DNA from: Cellvibrio sp. pealriver
GTDB lineage: Bacteria; Pseudomonadota; Gammaproteobacteria; Pseudomonadales; Cellvibrionaceae
Reading direction: 5' to 3'
DNA length: 64,000 nucleotides
Assembly: GCF_001183545.1 (NCBI RefSeq)
Contig: NZ_KQ236688.1
Span: 2,013,149 to 2,077,148, forward strand
Below are positions 25,637 through 34,155 of the stretch, one piece after another. How positions within the stretch are numbered: position 1 is the first letter of the stretch; each line of letters opens with the position of its first letter. Under the pieces are notes generated by a model. It had not been told where the DNA came from and did no database searches. It saw only the letters and a program-made list of their open reading frames with translations. The translations under genes and the position numbers were made by a program.

Positions 25637-26473
25637 TTAATTATTAAGATGGTCAGGTAATTTTTTAATCGTGTAAATGTCGTAACGGCTGGATTTTCCT
25701 TCCAATTGGTACGAAGGCGTTTGATTATTGAGAAACGGTGCTTTACGTGGACGCTTTACAACAACACGATAATTCACATGCTCAAGCGCCAGCGGTAATA
25801 GTGAATCGGCATCCTCATCTTTACCAACAACATCGTGAAACGCAGCCATTTCTTTTTTAACATCGGCACTTTTATTTCGTTCCGGGAACATTGGATCAAG
25901 ATAAATCACATCGGGAAATGCCGATGTATCCAGTGAAGCCAAATACGCGCCGCTATCCTGTGTAATCAATTGCATACGCTGTAGCACCACTAACAATTCA
26001 GGATCATGCTCACGTGCAAACGCTAACGCACGCATCAATCCGTCCTGCAATAAAATCTGCACGACCGGTGAACGCTCAAGCAGCGTAACGGGGCAGCCCA
26101 AACTCGCCAATACAAAACTGTCTTTACCTAAACCTGCGGTTGCATCCAATACACGCGGGTAACAACCCGATTTAATACCGACTGCTTTGGCAATCATCTG
26201 CCCTTTGCCACCACCAAATTTCCGGCGATGATCAACCGAACCTTCTGTAAACTCCACCAGAATAGGGCCAGGAGCCTTGCGCCCGGTTTGCTGCAACACT
26301 ACACGCACGTCATCAACAAGCAGTACGAATTCAGCGCTGGTGATTAAGTCTGGCGATTGGTCGCGCAACAAAGGAATTTGCAGCTGTGATGCCAGTGATT
26401 CAACCCATGCAGCGCGCGCAGAGTCGAGTGATAAGTCATTGCATAAAATAGCGATGTTGGATGAGCAGGACAT
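25637..26473 (-). CDS. rsmJ: 16S rRNA (guanine-1516-N2)-methyltransferase
   Basis: 278 residues from ATG 26473. It has the SAM-binding motif VLDATAGLGKDSFVLASLG and the catalytic-type motif VIYLDPMFPERNKSA (an N/DPPY equivalent), both characteristic of RsmJ (YhiQ), which methylates G1516 of 16S rRNA. An alternative GTG start at 26488 would lie inside a hairpin at 26484-26519, so the downstream ATG is preferred. Single-gene unit convergent with hemN. Confidence 0.93.
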   Translation of the reverse strand: MSCSSNIAILCNDLSLDSARAAWVESLASQLQIPLLRDQSPDLITSAEFVLLVDDVRVVLQQTGRKAPGPILVEFTEGSVDHRRKFGGGKGQMIAKAVGIKSGCYPRVLDATAGLGKDSFVLASLGCPVTLLERSPVVQILLQDGLMRALAFAREHDPELLVVLQRMQLITQDSGAYLASLDTSAFPDVIYLDPMFPERNKSADVKKEMAAFHDVVGKDEDADSLLPLALEHVNYRVVVKRPRKAPFLNNQTPSYQLEGKSSRYDIYTIKKLPDHLNN

Positions 26474-26483
26474 AACAACCAAG

Positions 26484-26519
26484 GGCACAGTAAATAGAGC
26501 GGCTATTATCTACTGTGCC
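26484..26519. terminator. Terminator-like hairpin between tonB-like gene and rsmJ
   Basis: GGCACAGTA (26484-26492) pairs with TACTGTGCC (26511-26519), and an inner AATAG/CTATT pair extends the stem with a 5-base loop and a small bulge. T residues follow on the plus side only, so minus-strand termination is less certain. It sits just past the TonB-like gene and just before rsmJ. Confidence 0.5.
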
Positions 26520-26532
26520 TTTGTAAGCGCAA

Positions 26533-27192
26533 CTATTTTTCCAATTTAAAGGTCACGCGATCACGCACATCCGGTGTTCTGACGGGATTGCCATCCACCA
26601 CATTCGGCTTGTACTTCCAGTTTTTAATTGCTTTTAACACGCTGCGATTAAATACGCTCGATGGATGAAACCCGACAACACGAATATTATCGGTAGTGCC
26701 TAATTCCGTTACATCAAACATAACATCTACATAACCTTCCACGCCTTTTGCCAACGCCGATTGTGGATATTGCGGCGGTACTTTAATGAAAGGAATCATT
26801 TGACCTGTACCGGCTATTCCAACACCGATAGGTGGTTGTTCTATCACAACCGGGCCACCCAAATTTATCGCGGTTGAACCGGGATCAATTTCGATGGGTT
26901 CAACCATCGCGATTTTCGGTGGCTGCTCTACCTCAACAGGACGCACAGGTGGCTCATCCATTCTGGTATCAATTGTTGGAGGACCTGCCATAACAACAAC
27001 CGGAATTTTCGGAGTATCGTCTACTATTTCCACTGGCTGTTCGTTATTGACCAATGCCTGCATCATCCAAAGAAGACAAGCGGTCATCAAAATACCTAAG
27101 GGCAAACCTGTAAACATACGGCCGAGCGCGCTTATCTCCTCTTGATCGGCAACGGTTTTATTGAATTGATTAGCGGTTATTGCTTTACTCAT
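26533..27192 (-). CDS. TonB-family energy transducer-like protein
   Basis: 219 residues from ATG 27192, which has GAGGA upstream; the longer reading to 27222 is disfavoured. A single N-terminal membrane helix (about residues 30-50, GILMTACLLWMMQALV) is followed by a Pro/Val/Glu-rich periplasmic spacer (about 60-120) and a TonB C-terminal domain with PPQYPQSALAKGVEGYVDV and AIKNWKYKPNVVDG. TonB proteins transmit the proton-motive force to outer-membrane receptors. No exbB/exbD is adjacent. Its place behind an M56 peptidase that itself ends in a TonB domain, under a BlaI-type repressor, suggests a regulated or sensory role rather than the housekeeping TonB. Confidence 0.85.
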   Translation of the reverse strand: MSKAITANQFNKTVADQEEISALGRMFTGLPLGILMTACLLWMMQALVNNEQPVEIVDDTPKIPVVVMAGPPTIDTRMDEPPVRPVEVEQPPKIAMVEPIEIDPGSTAINLGGPVVIEQPPIGVGIAGTGQMIPFIKVPPQYPQSALAKGVEGYVDVMFDVTELGTTDNIRVVGFHPSSVFNRSVLKAIKNWKYKPNVVDGNPVRTPDVRDRVTFKLEK

Positions 27193-27220
27193 GATGACAT
27201 CCTCAATGTTCGGGCAAAAC

Positions 27221-27245
27221 ATGGCCCTGCCCGAGTAAGGGCCAT
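27221..27245. repeat. Hairpin between the M56-TonB and TonB-like genes
   Basis: ATGGCCCT (27221-27228) pairs with AGGGCCAT (27238-27245) across 9 bases. On the minus strand GTTTT follows, so it could act as a weak attenuator lowering expression of the distal tonB-like gene. Confidence 0.45.
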
Positions 27246-27274
27246 TAAAAACAGCAGGGAATACAGGGTGAAAT

Positions 27275-28819
27275 TTATCGTCGAGAGAAAGACGATGCGG
27301 GTATCAATTGGAAATGGTATGTCTCGGTAACACCTTGGACAATCACAGCTTGTCCATCAATGATCTGCGGGCGATAGCGGGATTTTTTAATCGCACCCAA
27401 CACATTGCGATCAAATATTGCAGAGGGAGAATGGGCGATAATTCGCGGCTCAATAATTTCACCTTCGATGCCTATAGAAAACTCTACTTGTACCCAACCT
27501 TCTATTCCTTTTTGAAGCGCCACTGCAGGATATTCCGGCGAAACCAAATCGACAGGCAAATAACCTTGGATTTGAATACGGGGAATATCAGGGCGTACCT
27601 GCTCCACTGAGAGTCCACTGGAAAATTCTTGTTTAGTGGGCTTGCTGACAGTGACCCGTGTTGTTTCCAATTGCTCATCCCAATGGGGATATTCTTGTAA
27701 AACAGGTTTAATCCGCTGCAGTAATTCCCAACTAAAAGTCTCGACAACAACAGCCTTATCATCATCAACCAGTTTCTTTTCTGCAATTTCCGGCCATTGA
27801 ATTTCCAACAAAAAATCACTTCGCTGACGCAGCTGCTCTTGTAGTGGCAGCAACTGTACACTGGCCCAAAACACTAATAAAAATACACTGCAAATAACCC
27901 AGTACTGAGCCGTCTCCATCGCAACAGGCTGGTGCGAACGCTGTTGATCAAGCAACGCCATAATGCGCCAATAAATAGGAGACTGGCCGCGCATATGTAA
28001 ACTTTCTGAAGAGTGAGTTGATTCATTTGTATCAGCAATTGCCAATAAATTTTTAGCGTAAACAACATGTTTATCACGCAGTTTAAAAATATAATCATCA
28101 CATGCGATTTCGGCCTGCTGATAAATTTGCCTGGCAACCCACCAGATGGGCGCTAAAAACCAGAAGCATGCGCAAGTTATTTTTACCAACAATAATGTCA
28201 ACCAATCCCAACGGGCAATGTGCCCAAGCTCATGAATAAGCGCACTGATTTGCTTGTCTTCATCCCAAACTAAAGCTGCACGAGGTAACATGATAACCGG
28301 GTGGAAAAGCCCCCAGGTTTGCGGAGAATTTATCTCGCGATCTATCACAAGTTTAATGGGACGTTGTATGCCAACTAACTCACTGAGTGCATTTAACTGC
28401 GCAATCAACTCTTGTGATTTAACAGGCTCAGCTTGGCGTGTTTGCCACCAGAGCCCACCAATCCCCAAAAGCAAATAAAAAATCAAGGTACTGGCAGGCA
28501 GAAAATAAATTGCGGTTAGTATTAAAAATTCATGCATTGATGAATGATTGCCGAGCCAGCTATTCATCGCATCCAGCCAGGACACAGGCACTTGAAAAAC
28601 CGACGCAAAGGCAGGGAACAACGAAATTGAGCCATCGCTTAATCCAATAGTAAGCACCCCCAACAAAAGCACGCTGATTACACCAAGGCTTAGTACAAAG
28701 TGTTGCAAGGATGCGGAACGTTTACGCAACAACCACCATAACGCGCTAATGACAAGCAATAAAATAATCGGCTTTATTAGTCCGGAGATAATGAAGCTGG
28801 CCATTAGTTGGGTATTCAT
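27275..28819 (-). CDS. BlaR1/MecR1-type M56 metallopeptidase fused to a TonB C-terminal domain
   Basis: 514 residues. The N-terminal half has several membrane helices (about 10-32, 40-60, 98-122, 205-228) and a zinc peptidase motif HELGH (His196-His200), with QAEIACDDY (about 235-243) supplying a further acidic ligand. This is the M56 family of BlaR1/MecR1, membrane peptidases that inactivate BlaI-type repressors. Instead of the penicillin-binding sensor domain of BlaR1, the C-terminus (about 425-510) is a TonB C-terminal domain (VSPEYPAVALQKGIEGWVQV). It is adjacent to a BlaI-type repressor gene (55 bases). The inferred role is signal transduction from an envelope cue to repressor cleavage; the cue is unknown. 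Confidence 0.9.
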   Translation of the reverse strand: MNTQLMASFIISGLIKPIILLLVISALWWLLRKRSASLQHFVLSLGVISVLLLGVLTIGLSDGSISLFPAFASVFQVPVSWLDAMNSWLGNHSSMHEFLILTAIYFLPASTLIFYLLLGIGGLWWQTRQAEPVKSQELIAQLNALSELVGIQRPIKLVIDREINSPQTWGLFHPVIMLPRAALVWDEDKQISALIHELGHIARWDWLTLLLVKITCACFWFLAPIWWVARQIYQQAEIACDDYIFKLRDKHVVYAKNLLAIADTNESTHSSESLHMRGQSPIYWRIMALLDQQRSHQPVAMETAQYWVICSVFLLVFWASVQLLPLQEQLRQRSDFLLEIQWPEIAEKKLVDDDKAVVVETFSWELLQRIKPVLQEYPHWDEQLETTRVTVSKPTKQEFSSGLSVEQVRPDIPRIQIQGYLPVDLVSPEYPAVALQKGIEGWVQVEFSIGIEGEIIEPRIIAHSPSAIFDRNVLGAIKKSRYRPQIIDGQAVIVQGVTETYHFQLIPASSFSRR

Positions 28820-28874
28820 TTACCACCTTCCAGTACTGTTATTGAATATGATGTTTTTATTGGAGCCGGTATTT

Positions 28875-29288
28875 TTATTTTGGTAATTGGATATCGCGCG
28901 CGGCCTCATCAATCGCCTGCTGCAGCTGCTGTACCTCTGCCTCGCTCAATTTTTCCCGGTTCATACCCAACAGTGCATTAACTGCCGCTGCGGTCGATCC
29001 ACCAAAAAAAGTTTTTAACAATTTTTGTAACGCCGATGTACGCGCCTCTTCTGCGGCGACTACCGGAAAATAAATATAACGAGGGCCATCCTCGCGAAAA
29101 TCAACTATTTTTTTCTCAACCAATTTGGCCAGTAGCGCACGAACGGCTGAATAGCTAGGTGCATCCGGAATTGCGGCGCGAACATCCTGTGCTGATAGCT
29201 CACCCGCTTCAAATAAGGCATCCATAATTTGTCTTTCACGTCGGCTCAGTTGCGCGGCTGCACTTTTGTCCAAATCATCTAACGTCAT
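28875..29288 (-). CDS. BlaI/MecI/CopY-family transcriptional repressor
   Basis: 137 residues from the ATG at 29288 (29300 is an alternative start); GGTGA precedes the chosen ATG. An N-terminal winged helix (LSRRERQIMDALFEAGELSA, then YSAVRALLAKLVEKKIVDFR) binds DNA and a C-terminal helical region dimerises. The signature matches BlaI/MecI. It heads a three-gene unit with the M56-TonB peptidase and a TonB-like protein. Three matching palindromes lie 68-145 bases upstream and are likely its own operators, so autoregulation with release by the M56 peptidase is inferred. Confidence 0.92.
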   Translation of the reverse strand: MTLDDLDKSAAAQLSRRERQIMDALFEAGELSAQDVRAAIPDAPSYSAVRALLAKLVEKKIVDFREDGPRYIYFPVVAAEEARTSALQKLLKTFFGGSTAAAVNALLGMNREKLSEAEVQQLQQAIDEAARDIQLPK

Positions 29289-29355
29289 TGTTATCACCAT
29301 TCATTAAAAATGTACTCATCTGGTAATTGGGTTGCCAAAGCTTTCCCATCCCACC

Positions 29356-29371
29356 TGCTAATTTTTTAGCA
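29356..29371. promoter_or_regulatory. BlaI-type operator 1
   Basis: TGCTAATTTTTTAGCA, a 16-bp palindrome (two central mismatches in the T-run) of the form TGCTA-N6-TAGCA. It is the operator nearest the repressor gene and lies just downstream of the predicted -10 element. Confidence 0.8.
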
Positions 29372-29374
29372 CCA

Positions 29375-29390
29375 TGCTAATAAAGTAGCA
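29375..29390. promoter_or_regulatory. BlaI-type operator 2
   Basis: TGCTAATAAAGTAGCA, same TGCTA-N6-TAGCA form, centred 19 bp from operator 1, about two helical turns. It overlaps the predicted -10 hexamer (29382-29387), so occupancy would block RNA polymerase. Confidence 0.78.
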
Positions 29391-29409
29391 CTCACATCAC
29401 AATGGTCAA
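29382..29409 (-). promoter_or_regulatory. Predicted promoter of the blaI-type operon
   Basis: On the minus strand TTGACC (29409-29404) serves as -35 and TACTTT (29387-29382) as -10, with 16 bases between them. The -10 is embedded in operator 2, and operators 1 and 3 flank the promoter. Confidence 0.65.
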
Positions 29410-29417
29410 GCAAAATA

Positions 29418-29433
29418 TGCTAAAAAATTAGCA
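29418..29433. promoter_or_regulatory. BlaI-type operator 3
   Basis: TGCTAAAAAATTAGCA, the reverse complement of operator 1 apart from the central A/T run. It is centred 43 bp from operator 2, just upstream of the predicted -35. Confidence 0.78.
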
Positions 29434-29463
29434 CACCTTCTTAACCACTTGAAATTTAAGACA

Positions 29464-29495
29464 ATAAAAAAGCCGCCAAGCAATGCTTGGCGGCT
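29464..29495 (-). terminator. Intrinsic terminator after the OmpA-like lipoprotein
   Basis: AGCCGCCAAGC (29471-29481) and GCTTGGCGGCT (29485-29495) form an 11-bp stem with a 3-base loop. On the minus strand a T-run follows (complement of 29464-29470). It ends the lipoprotein gene starting at 30169. Confidence 0.92.
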
Positions 29496-29515
29496 TCAGA
29501 TGACTCAAATAACGC

Positions 29516-30169
29516 TTACTCGTTAGGAATTAGTTCCAGCTCAACACGGCGGTTTTGTTCGCGACCACTTGGAGTATCGTTGCTTGCGATCGGGTAACGT
29601 GAACCATAACCATATGATTGGATACGTGCACTGCTCACTTTCTGGCTTCGTAAATACATGGCTACGCTGTCAGCGCGGCGCTCACTCAGCGGCTGGTTGA
29701 TTTTGTCGCCGCCGGTAGAGTCTGTATGCCCGGTTACGCGAATGGAGGTTTGGTTAAACTCGGCTAACACTTTTGCAACTGAGTTCAACACATCGAAAAA
29801 GTCGGAACGAATGTCAGCACTATTGGATGCAAACGTAATATTACCCGGCATAATCAGGGTTAAATTATTGCCATCACGTTGAACCTGCACGCCAGTACCT
29901 TGCAATTCAGCACGCAGTTTGGCCTCTTGGCGATCCATATAATTGCCGACGCCGCCACCAATCACACCACCCAGAACAGCGCCTTTTAACGCACGATCAC
30001 GACGATCTTTTTTATTATCGCCAGTAGCAGCACCCAATACCGCACCTGCAACAGCGCCAATACCGGCACCTTTAACAGTTTTACTGGTCTTTTGTTCACC
30101 GGTATAAGGGTCTGTAGTGGTACAAGCGATCAAGCTCATGGAAAATAATAATGCAATGATATATTTCAT
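29516..30169 (-). CDS. OmpA-family lipoprotein with glycine zipper (YiaD-like)
   Basis: 217 residues. The lipoprotein signal MKYIIALLFSMSLIAC ends in lipobox LIAC (Cys16). A glycine-zipper region follows (about 34-85, GAGIGAVAGAVLGAATG and GAVLGGVIGGGVGNYMD), then an OmpA-like peptidoglycan-binding domain with VTGHTDSTGG and LSERRADSVAMYL, ending in REQNRRVELEL. This layout is that of YiaD-type outer-membrane lipoproteins that link the outer membrane to peptidoglycan. It is a single gene with its own terminator. Confidence 0.92.
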   Translation of the reverse strand: MKYIIALLFSMSLIACTTTDPYTGEQKTSKTVKGAGIGAVAGAVLGAATGDNKKDRRDRALKGAVLGGVIGGGVGNYMDRQEAKLRAELQGTGVQVQRDGNNLTLIMPGNITFASNSADIRSDFFDVLNSVAKVLAEFNQTSIRVTGHTDSTGGDKINQPLSERRADSVAMYLRSQKVSSARIQSYGYGSRYPIASNDTPSGREQNRRVELELIPNE

Positions 30170-30357
30170 GTTGGACTCTCCTGTGGAACAAAAGTAAAAA
30201 ACATCGTGTCAACTTAACAGACAACAACTTAATGGGAATTGTTAAATAGCAGAACTGAATAAATACTGAATTTCAAATCCAATGATTGCTGTGCAACCCG
30301 AACCTTATTAAAGTGCTTATATTAAACACTTATGAAATCAACCTGAGAAAACTCACT

Positions 30358-30876
30358 ATGTATAACAAATTTCCTTTTGTTTTTTGTGGTCTTATCGTCA
30401 GTTTTTTAATGACGGGCTGTAAAAATTATTCAGTGAGTGTGAATGAAAATATTGTTTATACACCACCTTCAATATTCAAAAATTACCAATTGGCAGACTC
30501 AAAATTACACGATTGTGTTGAACAAACCATTTACGATCAACACATCACCAAAGCGGAAGATTTGAAACGATTGGACTGTAGCGATGCAGGCATTACATCA
30601 CTTTCAGGGCTGGAAACTTTTTTTGCATTAAAAGAACTTAATTTGGCCAATAATCAGCTAGTTGCTATAGATACCATTGGCCAGTTAGGGCGCTTGGAGA
30701 AATTAATGCTGGGAAATAACAAAATCAACAATGCAGCACCGCTGCTGCATTTATTGCATTTGAAACACCTGGATGTAACAAACAATCCACAAATGGGATG
30801 CAAGGATTTAAAGCAATTATCACGAAATTTGAACAGCCAAAAACTCGAATTGGCATTGCCGACACAGTGTTTGTAA
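30358..30876 (+). CDS. Leucine-rich-repeat lipoprotein
   Basis: 172 residues from ATG 30358. The signal MYNKFPFVFCGLIVSFLMTGC has lipobox LMTGC. Four internalin-like leucine-rich repeats of about 22 residues follow (LKRLDCSDAGITSLSGLETF, LKELNLANNQLVAIDTIGQL, LEKLMLGNNKINNAAPLLHL, LKHLDVTNNPQMG). LRRs of this type serve protein-protein contacts; the partner is unknown. The longer reading to 30286 lacks a plausible start context. It runs divergently from the OmpA-like gene and converges with the PilZ gene. Confidence 0.82.
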   Translation: MYNKFPFVFCGLIVSFLMTGCKNYSVSVNENIVYTPPSIFKNYQLADSKLHDCVEQTIYDQHITKAEDLKRLDCSDAGITSLSGLETFFALKELNLANNQLVAIDTIGQLGRLEKLMLGNNKINNAAPLLHLLHLKHLDVTNNPQMGCKDLKQLSRNLNSQKLELALPTQCL

Positions 30877-30890
30877 GTAATATGGGCGCG

Positions 30891-31202
30891 TTAGCTAGCG
30901 CCCCGAACAAACATCAAACCTATCGTGTTACGGAGTTGGTGCACCACACGCATACGCACCGGGTCAGCATTGATAGCGCCGACGGCTTTTTTAAACTTCA
31001 CCGAAACTTCTGTTCCTACAGGTGGACAGACCTGATTTTCTATTTGGACTTGCGCACCACCATCAGAAATATCTTTAGCAAATCCAATAATCGTTCCGAA
31101 GCTGGGATGCGACATTTCAACCCGTACAGAGGTTGATGTACGCTCAAAAACGCGGCGTTCATTCACTGTGAGTTCTCCATTAGTAACTTGCCGTTTATTC
31201 AT
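30891..31202 (-). CDS. PilZ-domain c-di-GMP-binding protein
   Basis: 103 residues forming a single PilZ domain. The c-di-GMP contact motifs are present: RxxxR as Arg17-Arg21 in ERRVFER, and [D/N]xSxxG as Asp44-Gly49 in DISDGG. Single-domain PilZ proteins act as c-di-GMP receptors for motility, pilus or matrix functions. No partner gene is adjacent; diguanylate cyclase genes occur elsewhere in the window. Confidence 0.9.
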   Translation of the reverse strand: MNKRQVTNGELTVNERRVFERTSTSVRVEMSHPSFGTIIGFAKDISDGGAQVQIENQVCPPVGTEVSVKFKKAVGAINADPVRMRVVHQLRNTIGLMFVRGAS

Positions 31203-31330
31203 TTGTTTATTGTTGCGCGTGATAATTCATTCACGAATATTGCTGAGTATAGATAGGATTGGACAAAAATCACCTTCCGCATCTGTTAAGAAGAGACTGT
31301 CAGCAAAAAGTGAATTTAACGCGCAAATGA

Positions 31331-31355
31331 AAAGGGGGCTCTAAGCCCCCATTTT
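31331..31355 (-). terminator. Intrinsic terminator after purC
   Basis: GGGGGCT and AGCCCCC form a 7-bp G/C stem with a 3-base loop, followed on the minus strand by TTTTC. It lies about 20 bases beyond the purC stop. Confidence 0.8.
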
Positions 31356-31375
31356 CTAATGCCTGAACAGTATCC

Positions 31376-32086
31376 TTAGAACGTCAAACCAAGGCGCTGA
31401 CCAACCATTTCGTAAGACTCGACCACATTGCCCAGATTTTGGCGGAAACGGTCTTTATCCAGCTTTTCACGTGTATCTTTATCCCATAAACGGCAGCCAT
31501 CTGGTGAAAACTCATCACCGAGAATCACTTCGCCTTTATGCAGACCAAATTCCACTTTGAAATCCACCAACAGCATATTGCCTGCTGCAAATAAATCCTT
31601 AAGTACTGCGTTGATTTTGAAGGTCAGCTCTTTCATGCGAGCCAATTGTTCCGGTGTAGCCCAGCCAAATGACTGCACATGTGATTCATTGACCATTGGG
31701 TCGCCCAAAGCATCGTTTTTAAGAAAGAGTTCAAACGTAGGCGGATTCAAATCCATACCTTCCTGAACTCCCAAGCGACGCACCAACGAGCCTGCCGCTA
31801 GATTGCGCACAACGCACTCTACCGGAATCATTTCCATCGTTTTCACCAGGGATTCTGTATCGGATACCAACTTGACGAAATGCGTCGGGATACCCGCTTC
31901 CTGCAACTTACCCATAATGAATGCATTGAACTTATTGTTCACCATGCCCTTGCGATCCAATTGTTCGATTCGTTTGCCATCAAAGGCGGACGTATCATTG
32001 CGGAACAACATGATCAACAGATCAGGATCGTCAGTTTTATAGATGGATTTGGCTTTGCCTGCGTAGAGTTGTTCGCGCTTTTCCAT
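31376..32086 (-). CDS. purC: Phosphoribosylaminoimidazole-succinocarboxamide synthase
   Basis: 236 residues, the usual bacterial length. SAICAR synthase joins CAIR and aspartate with ATP in purine synthesis. Signatures: [19 protein letters not shown] at the N-terminus, [15 protein letters not shown] in the ATP-binding part, and [20 protein letters not shown] in the metal-binding region. The gene is the last of a dapA-bamC-MBL-purC series on the minus strand, close to the dapA-bamC-purC arrangement of E. coli. Confidence 0.97.
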   Translation of the reverse strand: MEKREQLYAGKAKSIYKTDDPDLLIMLFRNDTSAFDGKRIEQLDRKGMVNNKFNAFIMGKLQEAGIPTHFVKLVSDTESLVKTMEMIPVECVVRNLAAGSLVRRLGVQEGMDLNPPTFELFLKNDALGDPMVNESHVQSFGWATPEQLARMKELTFKINAVLKDLFAAGNMLLVDFKVEFGLHKGEVILGDEFSPDGCRLWDKDTREKLDKDRFRQNLGNVVESYEMVGQRLGLTF

Positions 32087-32127
32087 TGATTGGCCTGCTA
32101 TTCGAAAGTAAAAAATTAAACTTGTAG

Positions 32128-32898
32128 TTAAGTAACCGACAACCAGTCAAACCCCTGGTTTTGGCAGGCAAAAGTCACTTGTTTGACCTCTGCCGTGACC
32201 GATGCCAAAGCCGCCTGCGCAAGCTCCAGCGAATTATTTTGTTGACTGATGTGCGCCACCACCAAATGCTGCAGCCGCGCACAATTGAGCCGCTGTAAAA
32301 ACCCGGCAGCTTGCTGATTGCTCAAGTGCCCCCAGAGCCCGCCGACACGTTGTTTTAACGATGGAGGATAAGGCCCGGATGCCAACATAAAAGGATCATG
32401 ATTAGCTTCAAGCACCATCGCATCCAAATCCTGATAATGCGTTTCTACATGGGAGGTAATACTTCCCAAATCCGTCAGCACCCCCAATCGCAACCCTTCG
32501 TATTCAAAAACAAATTGCGCAGGTTCGCGTGCATCATGCGGTACAGCCACAGGAACGACATTTAAATCGTTGAGCACAAAAGGGGTATAGGCCTCGATTA
32601 ATCGCAAATCCGGTAGTTCACCCAGATCCCTACTCTGCCAGGTCCCCGGTGTCATATAGACCGGTAAACCATAGCGCCGAGCCATAGCCGCAACGCCTTT
32701 GATGTGGTCAGTATGCTCATGGGTTACCAATATCGCAGTCAGATCTTCTGCACATTTCCCTAATCGCTCAAGCCGCTGATTGGCTTCTTTGACACTGAAT
32801 CCGCAATCAATCAAAAGTGTTCCTGCGGCCCACTCAATCAGCGTTGAATTACCGCGACTGCCACTCCCAAGGGATGCAAAGCGCAGGGGGCTTGCCAT
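32128..32898 (-). CDS. MBL-fold metallo-hydrolase (YycJ-like)
   Basis: 256 residues with the metallo-beta-lactamase metal motif THEHTDH (HxHxDH), followed by [11 protein letters not shown] and a distal [11 protein letters not shown]. The N-terminal [18 protein letters not shown] is typical of the YycJ/WalJ-like group, exonuclease or hydrolase enzymes often found beside bamC/purC. The start ATG directly follows the bamC stop TAA, so the two are translationally coupled. The substrate is not established. Confidence 0.9.
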   Translation of the reverse strand: MASPLRFASLGSGSRGNSTLIEWAAGTLLIDCGFSVKEANQRLERLGKCAEDLTAILVTHEHTDHIKGVAAMARRYGLPVYMTPGTWQSRDLGELPDLRLIEAYTPFVLNDLNVVPVAVPHDAREPAQFVFEYEGLRLGVLTDLGSITSHVETHYQDLDAMVLEANHDPFMLASGPYPPSLKQRVGGLWGHLSNQQAAGFLQRLNCARLQHLVVAHISQQNNSLELAQAALASVTAEVKQVTFACQNQGFDWLSVT

Positions 32899-34119
32899 TT
32901 AGATCAGGTTTCTGCGCAGCACGGTTAATAACTCACGAGCCTCATGAGGGCTCAAGCGTTTGCCGTACGGATCACGGATGCGGACAACGAAATTGTTGTT
33001 GCTTCCCGTTACGACTATTAAATAACCCGGGGCATCAGGTAATGCTTTTTCTTCGTCACGATCAGAGCGTGGCGCTTTTTCAAAGGCATCACCGGTCAGC
33101 ATATTGGTTTTGATTTGCTCCAATGAGTAGGGCGTAGTTGGGGCTTTAGGTTCCAAACCAATGCGGAACAAGCGTTTGAGCCAGCCCGGCTTAGCATCTT
33201 CCGGATTTATGTAATGGACGTAATAGAGACCTGCATCGATATCCTGGGCAAACGTGGTAAAACCATCGCGTTTGGCTGCATATGTCAGAGTTGCAAAGGC
33301 GCGCTGACGATCAAGCTTGATGGTCATCAATGGCTCGTTACCCAACACACCCAGATTTGCTTTTACCGAGCCACCAATCGCCTGCGCGAGTAATGATGTT
33401 CCACCTTCAGCTGTTTCACTTGCCAAGGTTGCAGCAAGCTCATCCAACATCCACTTTTCACGCTCTGGATTAACTGAACGACGCGGCCACCCCATAGTAG
33501 GAGTTGGTTTTTCAGCAACCGGAACGCTCATATGGGTGATGTGGATTTCAGTAGTCTCAGGCTGTACACCTTGATCGATCTGCAAACGATAACGGTCATA
33601 AGTTGATAGATCCGTCTTGAATTGCAACCAACTGGTCTCGATGATGCCTTTACCAATATCGGCTTTGCTAACAGCCAAAGCATTCACATTAAGGAAATTA
33701 CGGATTCGTGGCCAGACCTCGCCAGGTGCCGCATTCAGCAAAATCCAGCTTTCATTGCCTACTCGCTGTATTTTGACGTTTTCCTGTTCAAGGTTTGCCG
33801 ATAAGGGCATAGGCCGCGGTACTTCGTAGTCGTCCGCACTGGGGTCAAAGCCAAAGTCAGTCGCAGTAATCGGTGGAATTGGATACAACTCACCCATGGT
33901 TTCTGATTTTGTCCCTGCGGGTAACACAAGCGGAGGAATATTATCGGCTTTTAAATAATCACCTTCGCGATTACGAAAAACTCCCTCATCGCCAAAAAAC
34001 ATGCCGCACCCCGATAGAGAAACCCCCAAAGTGGCAACTAGCAGGGTCCATAATGGACGCTTAATATTGATAGACAAAAATGGTTTTGTTGTTATGGTCA
34101 TTGCGTTAATCGGACTCAT
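32899..34119 (-). CDS. bamC: Outer membrane protein assembly factor BamC
   Basis: 406 residues, with lipobox LSGC after the signal LWTLLVATLGVSLSGCG. BamC (NlpB) is a lipoprotein of the BAM complex that inserts beta-barrel proteins into the outer membrane. The unstructured N-terminal stretch (about 40-100, YLKADNIPPLVLP) and two helix-grip domains (about 110-235 and 270-405, the latter with DALPGYLI-like strands and ending ELLTVLRRNLI) fit the family. It lies between dapA (upstream) and the MBL gene (adjacent). Met7 is an alternative start. Confidence 0.9.
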   Translation of the reverse strand: MSPINAMTITTKPFLSINIKRPLWTLLVATLGVSLSGCGMFFGDEGVFRNREGDYLKADNIPPLVLPAGTKSETMGELYPIPPITATDFGFDPSADDYEVPRPMPLSANLEQENVKIQRVGNESWILLNAAPGEVWPRIRNFLNVNALAVSKADIGKGIIETSWLQFKTDLSTYDRYRLQIDQGVQPETTEIHITHMSVPVAEKPTPTMGWPRRSVNPEREKWMLDELAATLASETAEGGTSLLAQAIGGSVKANLGVLGNEPLMTIKLDRQRAFATLTYAAKRDGFTTFAQDIDAGLYYVHYINPEDAKPGWLKRLFRIGLEPKAPTTPYSLEQIKTNMLTGDAFEKAPRSDRDEEKALPDAPGYLIVVTGSNNNFVVRIRDPYGKRLSPHEARELLTVLRRNLI

Positions 34120-34155
34120 GAATCATCTCGTGACAACATGCAACCCAAGGTTCTT

